From an uncultured Bacilli bacterium (GTDB lineage: Bacteria; Bacillota_I; Bacilli_A; RFN20; CAG-826): a stretch of DNA of 23,204 nt. Location of the stretch: assembly GCA_944342125.1 (NCBI GenBank), contig CALVMF010000011.1, forward strand, positions 1-23,204, written 5' to 3'. Under the pieces are notes generated by a model. The model did not search any database, had not been told where the DNA came from, and saw only the letters and a program-made list of their open reading frames with translations. Positions 15,984 through 23,204 of the stretch are shown here, in pieces. The position numbers and the translations under genes are program-made. Each line of letters starts with the position of its first letter. Position 1 is the first letter of the stretch.

Positions 15984-17303
15984 TCACTTAAAGCATTCAC
16001 TTTCATCGTATTTAAAGTTTTTAAGCATTTGCCATTTTCCGCCAACCGAACGATGGATTTCGTTTTGAATAAGTAAAACTTTAGCCGCCATACCATATTG
16101 AGCAAAAGTAAATTGACGCAATTCACCTTGATAGAAGAAGTGAATAATTTTAGGGCCATAGCACATTACAAAAGTGTACATATTTAAATTTGGTACATGC
16201 ATTTCATAAGGTTTGCCGTTCATTGTGCCAATATAAGAAAAACCATCTTTCTTAGAAAGAATGAGCTTACCTTTTCCAGCTATTAAAGCTGTTTTACCAA
16301 ATTTAAGCAATTTATTTTTAGGAAATACTCCAAGAGTTGTTTCAACTTCAAAGACATAATCAGGATTATTATCGATTTCTTTGCGAATTTCGATACGTTC
16401 AAGATCAAACCATTTCTTTTGAGTAGTAGGTATTTTGTCTTCCTTTGACTTCGGATGAATGGTGTAATCGTTATTGATGTAAGCTTCATTTCCACAGTGC
16501 TTGCATTTTATAGTATTGCCTTTAGTTACCATTTCAAAGTCGTGGCCACATTTAGGGCATCTAAAAAGTAGACCTTCTAAGCCTTCAGCGATGCCTTCTT
16601 TATTATCTTTATAGACTATATGATTATCCTTTGCCCATTCATAATCATCTTGATAAAGAATTTCATCGACTTTACTTTCAATTTCCTCAACGGACATATT
16701 TTTTAAATCTTCAACACTAAAAGCTTTCTTAATTGTAGTTTCAGTATGAGCATAGCGTTCTTTATGCCCAAATTTATATTTTGGCATTATTAAATAAGAA
16801 CCTTTAGTCACAACAGAATAAACAGGTACTTTAAGAAGCTTTAATAGCTTGCCCGTCCCTGGGACACTTGGCTGATTCGCTCCGCTTATTGAAGATAATC
16901 CTTCAGGATAAAAGCAGACACTATTCTTGTTTTGTCGAATTGCCCTTAAAATTTCCATTACTGTGTAGGAGTCTTCATAATATTGTCTTTTTGGAATAAG
17001 TTGCATCGTTCTAAAAAGAAGTGAAAGGTTAATTCTAAAAAATTCATTGTATCCAGCAACGAAATTAAATCTTATTGGATATAAAGGAATTCCAACAAAA
17101 AGATAATCGTTTCTTGAAGCGTGGTTTGCAATAACTATTACAGGACCTTCTTCCTTTCTAGGATCATCTACAAAATTGAATCTCATTCCGTATTTCTTTT
17201 TATAAACGAGTTTACCCAAAGTATAGATTAACCAATATAAAAATTTATTTGGCTTATGAATTTTTCGACCATAAACTTTGTCTTGAAGAGTCTTTTTAGC
17301 CAT
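15984..17303 (-). CDS. PlsC-type acyltransferase with C-terminal zinc ribbon
   Basis: Residues ~40-200 form a lysophospholipid acyltransferase domain: NHASRND with the catalytic H-x4-D at His61-Asp66, a substrate-binding FYPEG at 131-135, and IPKRQYY near 103. The enzyme would acylate lysophosphatidate or a similar lipid at the membrane. After ~245 comes a zinc ribbon, CPKC at 249-252 and CKHC at 267-270, then a ~150-residue C-terminal domain rich in beta-strands that looks like a PH-like or barrel fold. PlsC proteins are usually 200-250 residues, so this 439-residue fusion is unusual. AAGGGG before the ATG fixes the start. It leads an operon with the hydrolase gene. Upstream on the minus strand, TTGCTT and TATATC with an 18-base gap form a plausible promoter. 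Confidence 0.85.
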   Translation of the reverse strand: MAKKTLQDKVYGRKIHKPNKFLYWLIYTLGKLVYKKKYGMRFNFVDDPRKEEGPVIVIANHASRNDYLFVGIPLYPIRFNFVAGYNEFFRINLSLLFRTMQLIPKRQYYEDSYTVMEILRAIRQNKNSVCFYPEGLSSISGANQPSVPGTGKLLKLLKVPVYSVVTKGSYLIMPKYKFGHKERYAHTETTIKKAFSVEDLKNMSVEEIESKVDEILYQDDYEWAKDNHIVYKDNKEGIAEGLEGLLFRCPKCGHDFEMVTKGNTIKCKHCGNEAYINNDYTIHPKSKEDKIPTTQKKWFDLERIEIRKEIDNNPDYVFEVETTLGVFPKNKLLKFGKTALIAGKGKLILSKKDGFSYIGTMNGKPYEMHVPNLNMYTFVMCYGPKIIHFFYQGELRQFTFAQYGMAAKVLLIQNEIHRSVGGKWQMLKNFKYDESECFK

Positions 17304-17711
17304 AATTTCCCCTTTTTCGTTCCTTAGATATATAAATGATACACTAAAATAAGCAAAAATTGTGATTTGATTAAATGTTTGTGTATCAAAAATAGTTAAC
17401 TTTCCATTATGAAAGAAAGGGAATTCTCGATGAGAGATCCTTTTATTAGAAATTTATAAGCAATTTATAAACAGCGAAAGAGTAAATAACTTTTATTTTA
17501 TTGCGATGAAAAATTAAAAAATAGTTTAGTTTTGCAAAGATTTTTAACAATTTTCGATGGTAGAAATATTTACTTAGCGCCAATAAAAGATTAACACCAG
17601 TTTAAAACAAAACTTTCGAACGAAATTAAGATAATATTAAGAGATAAATCAAAAATATTAACTTGCATTAATTGAGGAACAAAAATTTTATCTGTTAATT
17701 GGAGGAAAAAT
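17304..17711. promoter_or_regulatory. Divergent intergenic region between plsC-like and lipoprotein genes
   Basis: No gene is seen. TGATACAC at 17337-17344 and GTGTATCA at 17381-17388 form a perfect 8-bp inverted repeat 36 bases apart, flanking the likely plsC promoter, so it may be an operator. A hairpin at about 17416-17444 (AAAGGGA to TCCTTTT, with a CTC-GAT-GAG tip) followed by ATT resembles an intrinsic terminator on the plus strand, although no gene ends there. Blocks TAGTTAACTTT (17393) and GTTTAGTTTTGCAA (17523) resemble the ACTTTTGC block of the repeat elements. A GGAGG site at 17701-17705 serves the lipoprotein gene. Confidence 0.4.
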
Positions 17712-19661
17712 ATGGCAAAAATTAAAAAATGCTGTCTCCTTGCTTTTTCAATTATTTGCTCTTTTGGCATTACAGCTTGTAATGAAACAGAGCCAATTAA
17801 GGAAAAAGAAGAAGACATCGAAATTAGATTAAGTGCTCCAAGTCAAACAGTATTCGTCGGAGAAACTAGTCAGCTTGAAGTTGCTTTTATAAAAGGAGAG
17901 AAAGTAGAAGATAAAACGCTTGTTTGGACAAGCTCAAATTCTTCTGTAGCTTCGGTTGACTCGAATGGGGGCGTTAAGGGTCTTAAAGAAGGCAAAGTTA
18001 CTATTACAGCAGCTTTAAAAACTGATCTCAATGTTAGAGCTACTTTAGAAATCTTTGTTGTCAATAAAAATGATGCAGAAAATGATGATGCTCAATTCGA
18101 ACTTAAGATACAATCTTTACCAACCAAGTTAACTTATACCCAAGGTACTTATTTAGATTTAACTGGGCTAAAAGTTGTTAAGATAAAAGTTGGTGATGAA
18201 GTAGAAGATATTGCAGAAGAGGTTACTGATTATACCACCAATCCTCCAGATGGTACTTATCTAAGCAATATTGGAAAATTTTCAATCGTTGTCTCTTCTC
18301 CAGGATGTAAGAGCACAAGTTTTGAATACGAGGTCATTGAAGCAATAAGCGACGAAAGTTTTGCTAACGTTTTGGATTTAATCGATTCAAATGATGATAA
18401 TTATACTCTTGATACAAGTTTAGACTTGATGTTAACAAGTGGTAGAACTCAATTAAATATCAAAGAACAGTATACTGATAGAGCCTATTACTATACCGAA
18501 AAGGTCAACGATTCAACTTATTCTTACGGATTTGCCGAAGGGAAGGATGTTAAAGACGAAAACGGCAATACTTTACATAAACGAGGCGTTTTTAAATATA
18601 CAATTGATGAAAATAATCAAGTTGTGCCAGGCGTATATTACAATCATTCCTCGCCTAATATTTACGCTTCTTCTTTAGGAGTAATATCTCAAATTGAAGC
18701 TTTAGATCCAGATTTAGCTTCTAGAAGACTTATTGACGATACCTACTTTAATGTTACTGATGCCGAATATATTAGTAATTTATTGATGCATCTAGGTTTA
18801 GCTGAATCTAACTCCAACTTAATCGAAAGTGCAAAGGCTTTTGTTAAGTCTGAAAATAATTTTGAAGTTGTCTTAACTTTTGTTAATGATATTGGAACAA
18901 TTAGTTATGATTTTTCAAATATTGGTGAAACTACAATTCCAGCTATCGAAGAATATCTAGATTCTGGTCTTGGCGGAGCAGATGGACCTGAAGAGATGAA
19001 AGAAGTTGGCGAAGTAGCTTTGCTTAACAATTATGTTGTCGACTTTGGTGAATATGATGCTGGACTTATGACAGTTGATATAGGCAAAGCATATTACACC
19101 GAAAACTATTTATATTTTGATTACACAGAAGACTTTATTTCTTTAATGAGTAGTTTAAATCCTACTTCAGATCCATTAGTTGATTATGGTTGCGTCATGA
19201 TGGATGATGGAATTTATGAATTTACGGCACCATTTTCTGGTGGAACAAACGAAATAATCTTAGCTTCTGAACCTTCAAACACTACAAAAACAATCCCAGA
19301 GTTTTGTCAATACATTGGAACTTTAGATATCTTTAACGAAGATAATTTGGATTACTTCGAAGAAGGTAGTTTAAATGCTGGTTATTCTGGCTATCTTGCT
19401 TACTATAAGAGCTTATGTACAGATGTAAATGATGCTTTGCAGTTTGATCCTAACGATACGTATGACCCATATTCAACGGGTGTATTGAATGTTAAACGTG
19501 ATGCAAAAGGTGACATTAACTCATTCATGATATTTTATGCTTTTAAAGCCAGTTCTTCTCAAATTGGTTTCTACGTAAGAGAGTTTAAAGACTTTGGAAA
19601 AGCAACCGTTCCTGTTATGGAAGATTTCTTAGGAAACGATAGTTCTATATCTACAAAGTGA
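17712..19661 (+). CDS. Lipoprotein with bacterial Ig-like domains
   Basis: This is a surface lipoprotein: a basic N-terminus, hydrophobic core and lipobox GITAC with Cys23 as the lipidated residue. Residues ~37-118 form a Big_2 Ig-like domain (VGETSQL, WTSSNSSVASVDSNGGVKGL, GKVTITA). Residues ~128-208 resemble a Big_3/Big_4 domain (YLDLTGLKVV). The remaining ~440 residues match no domain I recognise, but carry an internal repeat: FSNIGETTIPAIEEYL at 401-416 and FKDFGKATVPVMEDFL at 625-640 suggest two related ~200-residue modules, rich in Asp, Tyr and Ser. The start is set by GGAGG six bases before the ATG. The next lipoprotein gene follows 10 bases after the stop, so these are cotranscribed. 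It probably stands on the outer membrane face for adhesion or ligand binding; ligand unknown. Confidence 0.82.
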   Translation: MAKIKKCCLLAFSIICSFGITACNETEPIKEKEEDIEIRLSAPSQTVFVGETSQLEVAFIKGEKVEDKTLVWTSSNSSVASVDSNGGVKGLKEGKVTITAALKTDLNVRATLEIFVVNKNDAENDDAQFELKIQSLPTKLTYTQGTYLDLTGLKVVKIKVGDEVEDIAEEVTDYTTNPPDGTYLSNIGKFSIVVSSPGCKSTSFEYEVIEAISDESFANVLDLIDSNDDNYTLDTSLDLMLTSGRTQLNIKEQYTDRAYYYTEKVNDSTYSYGFAEGKDVKDENGNTLHKRGVFKYTIDENNQVVPGVYYNHSSPNIYASSLGVISQIEALDPDLASRRLIDDTYFNVTDAEYISNLLMHLGLAESNSNLIESAKAFVKSENNFEVVLTFVNDIGTISYDFSNIGETTIPAIEEYLDSGLGGADGPEEMKEVGEVALLNNYVVDFGEYDAGLMTVDIGKAYYTENYLYFDYTEDFISLMSSLNPTSDPLVDYGCVMMDDGIYEFTAPFSGGTNEIILASEPSNTTKTIPEFCQYIGTLDIFNEDNLDYFEEGSLNAGYSGYLAYYKSLCTDVNDALQFDPNDTYDPYSTGVLNVKRDAKGDINSFMIFYAFKASSSQIGFYVREFKDFGKATVPVMEDFLGNDSSISTK

Positions 19662-19671
19662 GGGAAATATT

Positions 19672-21900
19672 ATGAAGAAAAATAAATTATTATGTTTAAC
19701 ATGTTTAACTTTTGCGGTGTTTTCTACATTTTCACTTACCTCTTGTGATACAATTCCATTAAATAAACCATTACCAGCCCTTTTAATAAATAATTCACAT
19801 GATATTGAGGTTGGAGAATCGTTTCAATTAAATGTTTCAGTTAGTGGATTTGAAGGTGGCGTGCAATGGAGTTCTAGTGATGAAAATGTGGCTAGCGTTG
19901 ATTCGATTGGCTATGTAAAAGGTGTTAATGAAGGGGAAGCAACTATTAGAGCTCTTGTTCATTTTAAAGATGAAAATGGAGAGGATAGAGTTGCACAAGA
20001 TTCTGTTAATATCAGAGTTTTATCAAATGAAGCAAATGTATATAAAGCAACCTTTGTGAATTATGATGGGACGGTATTATGGGAAACTAGTGTTGAAGAA
20101 AATGTAGCATTAGATTACCAGGGTGAAATTCCTTATAGAGTGAGTTCTGATTTATGCAATTACTCTTTTAAAGGATGGGACAAAGACCCTTCCTTAGGAA
20201 TTAAAGAAGATACGGTTTTTACCGCTGAATATTACGAGAGTGATATTGATTTTGGGTCTTGGTCGTTTTATTTGACCACAAAAGGTGAATACTATGTTGG
20301 TTATAGGGGTAGTGAGAAAGATGTTGTCCTTCCTACAAGTTATAACTATCGTCCAGTAGTTGGTGTTACGGGTCAAGGGTTTTATGGAAATACAAATATT
20401 GAAAGCGTAACTCTTGGTGATAAGTGTACTTATATAGGTCTAGGCGCCTTTTATGGCTGTACTAATTTAAAAGAAATAAATTTTGGAGATTCATTAGAAC
20501 TTATAGATCAACAAGCATTTGATAGATGCACAAGCTTAGTTGAAGTTAATCTTCCAGATACTTGTATGGCTATTGGACCTGGTGCATTTGAATATTGTTC
20601 AGCTCTTGAAAGCATTAATTGGCCTAAAAATTTACTTCAAATACAATCTCAAGCTTTCTTTAATTGTACAAGCTTAACTATCGATCCGTTCCCAGAAGGT
20701 TTAACTTTAATCGGCGAAAGTGCCTTTTCAGGGGACAAATTAATTAGTGGAGAAATGATTATTCCTGATTCGGTAACTTATTTAGGCGATAGTGTATTTA
20801 CTAACACTAGTTTAACTAGTGGTAACATCCCTGCCACAGTTGCTAACGAATTTGATGTTTGCCCATATTATGCTATAACGACTTTAGAAAGTATTACGGT
20901 CGATGAAGATAACCAATTATATGCTTCTAAAGATGGTGTTTTATATGATAAAGAGATGACTACTCTCCTTCAAGTTCCACCTATGTTTAAAGGTAATAAT
21001 GGAATCTTTAATGTACCAGATACAGTTACGACTATTGGAGATTTCTCTTGTGTTTTACTTACAGAACTTTCTGAAATAGATTTACCAAAATCGGTTAAAG
21101 AGCTACAAGATTATGCTTTTTATGTTTCCGATATTGAACATGTTAAATTTGAAGAAGGAAGTAGCGATGTAACGTTTGGTTGGTATACCTTTGCAAATAC
21201 TACTTTAAAAGAATTTGCATTCCCAGAAGGGGTAACCGCAGTCAACAAATACATGTTTTATGATTGTAATGAACTTAGCTCAGTTACTTTAGTTGATTCC
21301 ATTCAACAGATTCTTGATTTTGCATTTTATGGTACTCAAATTAGTGAATTAAAGATGCCTGAATACATTCAAACTTTATCTTATTATTCCTTTGCAAAAA
21401 GCAAGATAAAAGAAATAAATATTCCTAAAACAGTCAATTATATTGATTCGAGTGTATTTTCTGATTGTACTGAACTTACAAAGGTTAATTTTGAACCAGG
21501 AATAAAGCTTACGGAGTGGAGTGGTGCCTTATTTGATGGTTGCACAAAGTTAAGTGAGGTAACTGGTGAAATACCAGTCCCAAGCGTTGAAGATGATGGT
21601 TATATTCAATTACCATTTTCAACATTTAGAGGAAGCGCCTTAACAACTTTTACAGTTCCAGAAGGCTTTGAACAACTCGGTAATTGGTGCTTTGACGGAA
21701 GCGCACTTAAAGAAATTTATCTTCCACAAACAATGATGGTACTTGGTAAAGGATGCTTTAGAGGTATTGAAAATCTAAATATTCATTTTACTGGTACTAA
21801 GGAAGAATGGTCGAAAGTAATTATCGAACTTGAAAGCGGAAATGACGAAGCTCAAAAGACACGGACAGTGGAATGTAGCGATGGAGCTTATGGTAAGTAG
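19672..21900 (+). CDS. Lipoprotein with Big_2, InlB B-repeat and BspA-type leucine-rich repeats
   Basis: The 742-residue protein has a lipoprotein signal with lipobox SLTSC (Cys25). A Big_2 domain covers ~37-117 (VGESFQL, WSSSDENVASVDSIGYVKGV). An InlB B-repeat/Listeria-Bacteroides repeat covers ~123-187 (ATFVNYDGTVLWE, YSFKGWDKDP). From ~196 to the end are many BspA-type LRR_5 repeats (IGLGAFYGCTNLKEINFGDS and variants, e.g. IGPGAFEYCSALESINWP). Such proteins are surface adhesins or ligand-binding scaffolds; the target is unknown. GAGGGAA, next to the stop of the previous gene, is its ribosome site. The gene downstream has the same domain order, so the two are tandem paralogs. Assignment of domains is strong. 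Confidence 0.88.
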   Translation: MKKNKLLCLTCLTFAVFSTFSLTSCDTIPLNKPLPALLINNSHDIEVGESFQLNVSVSGFEGGVQWSSSDENVASVDSIGYVKGVNEGEATIRALVHFKDENGEDRVAQDSVNIRVLSNEANVYKATFVNYDGTVLWETSVEENVALDYQGEIPYRVSSDLCNYSFKGWDKDPSLGIKEDTVFTAEYYESDIDFGSWSFYLTTKGEYYVGYRGSEKDVVLPTSYNYRPVVGVTGQGFYGNTNIESVTLGDKCTYIGLGAFYGCTNLKEINFGDSLELIDQQAFDRCTSLVEVNLPDTCMAIGPGAFEYCSALESINWPKNLLQIQSQAFFNCTSLTIDPFPEGLTLIGESAFSGDKLISGEMIIPDSVTYLGDSVFTNTSLTSGNIPATVANEFDVCPYYAITTLESITVDEDNQLYASKDGVLYDKEMTTLLQVPPMFKGNNGIFNVPDTVTTIGDFSCVLLTELSEIDLPKSVKELQDYAFYVSDIEHVKFEEGSSDVTFGWYTFANTTLKEFAFPEGVTAVNKYMFYDCNELSSVTLVDSIQQILDFAFYGTQISELKMPEYIQTLSYYSFAKSKIKEINIPKTVNYIDSSVFSDCTELTKVNFEPGIKLTEWSGALFDGCTKLSEVTGEIPVPSVEDDGYIQLPFSTFRGSALTTFTVPEGFEQLGNWCFDGSALKEIYLPQTMMVLGKGCFRGIENLNIHFTGTKEEWSKVIIELESGNDEAQKTRTVECSDGAYGK

Positions 21901-21915
21901 CGAGGAGAAAAGAAT

Positions 21916-23204
21916 ATGAAAAAGAAAGTTGGTTTAGGTGTAATTTTAACTTTAGCCTCCTCAAGTTTATTTGGATTAGTTTCATGTTCTAATAATGAAA
22001 CTATGAAAGTGTACGAAGCTAAAGAATTAATAGATGCAAAAGATTCTGAAACAAACGCAACTATAGAAGTTAGCGGTCCAAATACAATAAAAGAAGGCGA
22101 ATCTGCGCAGTTAATTGCAAAAATTAGCAATTTTAAAGATGGAGTTCTCACACGGACAAGTTCAAATCCTGACGTAATTAAGGTCGATGAAAAAGGATTT
22201 ATTAGTGCTTTTGATGGAGGAGAAGCCACTATTAGTGTTTCTTTAGGAAAAGACGAAAATAGCGTCGAAGCAAAAACCGAATTTAAAGTAACATCTATTG
22301 CAAAAGAAGAGCAAGTATTTAGAGTAAAATATGTCGATTACGATGGAACTTTACTTTACGAAACTTTCGTAAACTTTGGAGAGGATGCTCCTTTTGTTGG
22401 TCAAGATCCTAAACGAAGCGCTGATTATAAAAACGCTTACGTTTTTAAAGGCTGGGATCAAGAAGCTAAAAACGTTAGCTCTGATTTAACTATCACTGTT
22501 CAATATGAAACAAGAGATATTTCTGACTATATATTTGTAAGAAATAGCGGAGAAAACTCTTATCGCCTTTATTATTATTTAGGTAAAGAAACTGAGATTA
22601 CTATACCTGATACATATAACAATCTACCAGTTACAGCAATAGACTCTTCCGCCTTTGAAATGGCGGAAATTAAAAAAGTTACTTTATCTAACTCGATTGG
22701 TGTAATAAGCGATGGCGCATTTAAACGTTTAGCGACTCTTGAAGAAATTGTAATTCCTTCCTCGGTTTATGAATTTGGAACGGGCGTTTTTGAAGATTGC
22801 ACAAATTTAGTCAAAGTAACTTTGCCAGATAGTTTAAGAGAAATTCCTGATGATACCTTTAACGGATGTACATCTTTAACTACAGTAAATATTCCTGCAA
22901 ATGTAGCTAGAGTTGGTGAATATGCTTTTAGAGACTGTGAGAGTTTAAGTGAAATTGCTTTACCTGACAAGGTTTCATCTATTGGTAAATATGCTTTCGA
23001 TAATACAAAAATTAAGAATTTTACATTACCAAAAGAATGTGAAACTTTAGGTGATTATTGTTTTCAGGATTGCGTGGAACTTGAAAGCGTTAACTGGAAC
23101 GATATTTGTACAACAGTTTCTAAATCCTGTTTCGATGGTTGTGTTAAATTAACTAAGTTTAATTTTAAACCATGTATAACGACACTTTTAGATGCTGCTT
23201 TTCA
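21916..23204 (+). CDS. Lipoprotein with Big_2, InlB B-repeat and BspA leucine-rich repeats (3' end outside window)
   Basis: An open frame runs from the ATG at 21916 without a stop to the window edge, at least 429 codons. The signal ends in lipobox GLVSC (Cys24). A Big_2-like domain follows (IKEGESAQL, TSSNPDVIKVDEKGFISAF), then an InlB B-repeat (VKYVDYDGTLLYE, YVFKGWDQEAK), then BspA-type LRR_5 repeats from ~residue 215 (VFEDCTNLVKVTLPDSLREI, AFRDCESLSEIALPD). GAGGAG nine bases before the ATG is the ribosome site. It lies 15 bases after the preceding lipoprotein gene and copies its domain order, so it arose by tandem duplication and continues the same operon. The Big_2 motif is slightly changed (TRTSSNP for the usual WSSSNP), losing the core Trp. 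Confidence 0.87.
   Translation, partial: MKKKVGLGVILTLASSSLFGLVSCSNNETMKVYEAKELIDAKDSETNATIEVSGPNTIKEGESAQLIAKISNFKDGVLTRTSSNPDVIKVDEKGFISAFDGGEATISVSLGKDENSVEAKTEFKVTSIAKEEQVFRVKYVDYDGTLLYETFVNFGEDAPFVGQDPKRSADYKNAYVFKGWDQEAKNVSSDLTITVQYETRDISDYIFVRNSGENSYRLYYYLGKETEITIPDTYNNLPVTAIDSSAFEMAEIKKVTLSNSIGVISDGAFKRLATLEEIVIPSSVYEFGTGVFEDCTNLVKVTLPDSLREIPDDTFNGCTSLTTVNIPANVARVGEYAFRDCESLSEIALPDKVSSIGKYAFDNTKIKNFTLPKECETLGDYCFQDCVELESVNWNDICTTVSKSCFDGCVKLTKFNFKPCITTLLDAAF

Noticed and set aside
19704..19718. Another copy of the ACTTTTGCGG block
   Set aside because: It lies within the signal-peptide codons of a lipoprotein and is explained by coding sequence.
1..23204. Mycoplasma-type code with TGA as Trp
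   Set aside because: TGA ends the frames at 2805 and 19661, each followed or overlapped by a proper gene start, and Trp is encoded by TGG throughout.

Overview
The window is AT-rich (roughly 30% GC by eye) bacterial DNA with standard stop codons: TGA ends the genes at 2805 and 19661. Shine-Dalgarno sites are strong (AGGAG, GGAGG, GAGGTGA) and three lipoproteins have Gram-positive-style lipoboxes. Together with LicD, DUF4422, Wzx and BspA/InlB-type repeat proteins, this suggests a low-GC Bacillota lineage, perhaps a gut or rumen member of the Erysipelotrichia or the Mollicutes-related Bacilli. The placement is an inference.

1-8278 is a cell-surface glycan locus. It holds a fused GT2-GT4 glycosyltransferase, a DUF4422 glycosyltransferase and an SDR epimerase/dehydratase in a tight plus-strand run. 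A convergent minus-strand pair follows: a LicD-family phosphotransferase and an IspD/TarI-like cytidylyltransferase. Divergent from licD is a Wzx flippase, coupled to an unrecognised zinc-ribbon protein. SDR, IspD-like and LicD together suggest that a CDP-activated alditol, choline or similar group is made and attached to the glycan before Wzx exports the lipid-linked repeat.

8279-13028 is accessory DNA. A noncoding element (copy A) is followed by a two-gene operon of an AAA+ ATPase and a subtilisin-like protease, the architecture of the IetAS anti-phage system. Behind it are an IS21-like terminal repeat and the decayed 3' end of a gene for a Schlafen/AlbA_2-type protein, with a VHDN repeat linker and a winged-helix tail broken by frameshifts.

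13029-15000 has a lone RmlB-like dehydratase, then about 1 kb of noncoding DNA with a second, diverged copy (B) of the element seen at 8.3-8.7 kb. Both copies carry two ATGAGGAGGT hairpin motifs about 235 bp apart and a downstream ACTTTTGCGG block. This unexplained element is the most novel thing in the window.

15001-17303 (minus) is a two-gene lipid operon: a PlsC-type acyltransferase with a zinc ribbon, then an alpha/beta-hydrolase. 17712 to the end (plus) is a run of three lipoprotein genes with Big_2, InlB B-repeat and BspA leucine-rich-repeat domains. The last of these runs off the window.
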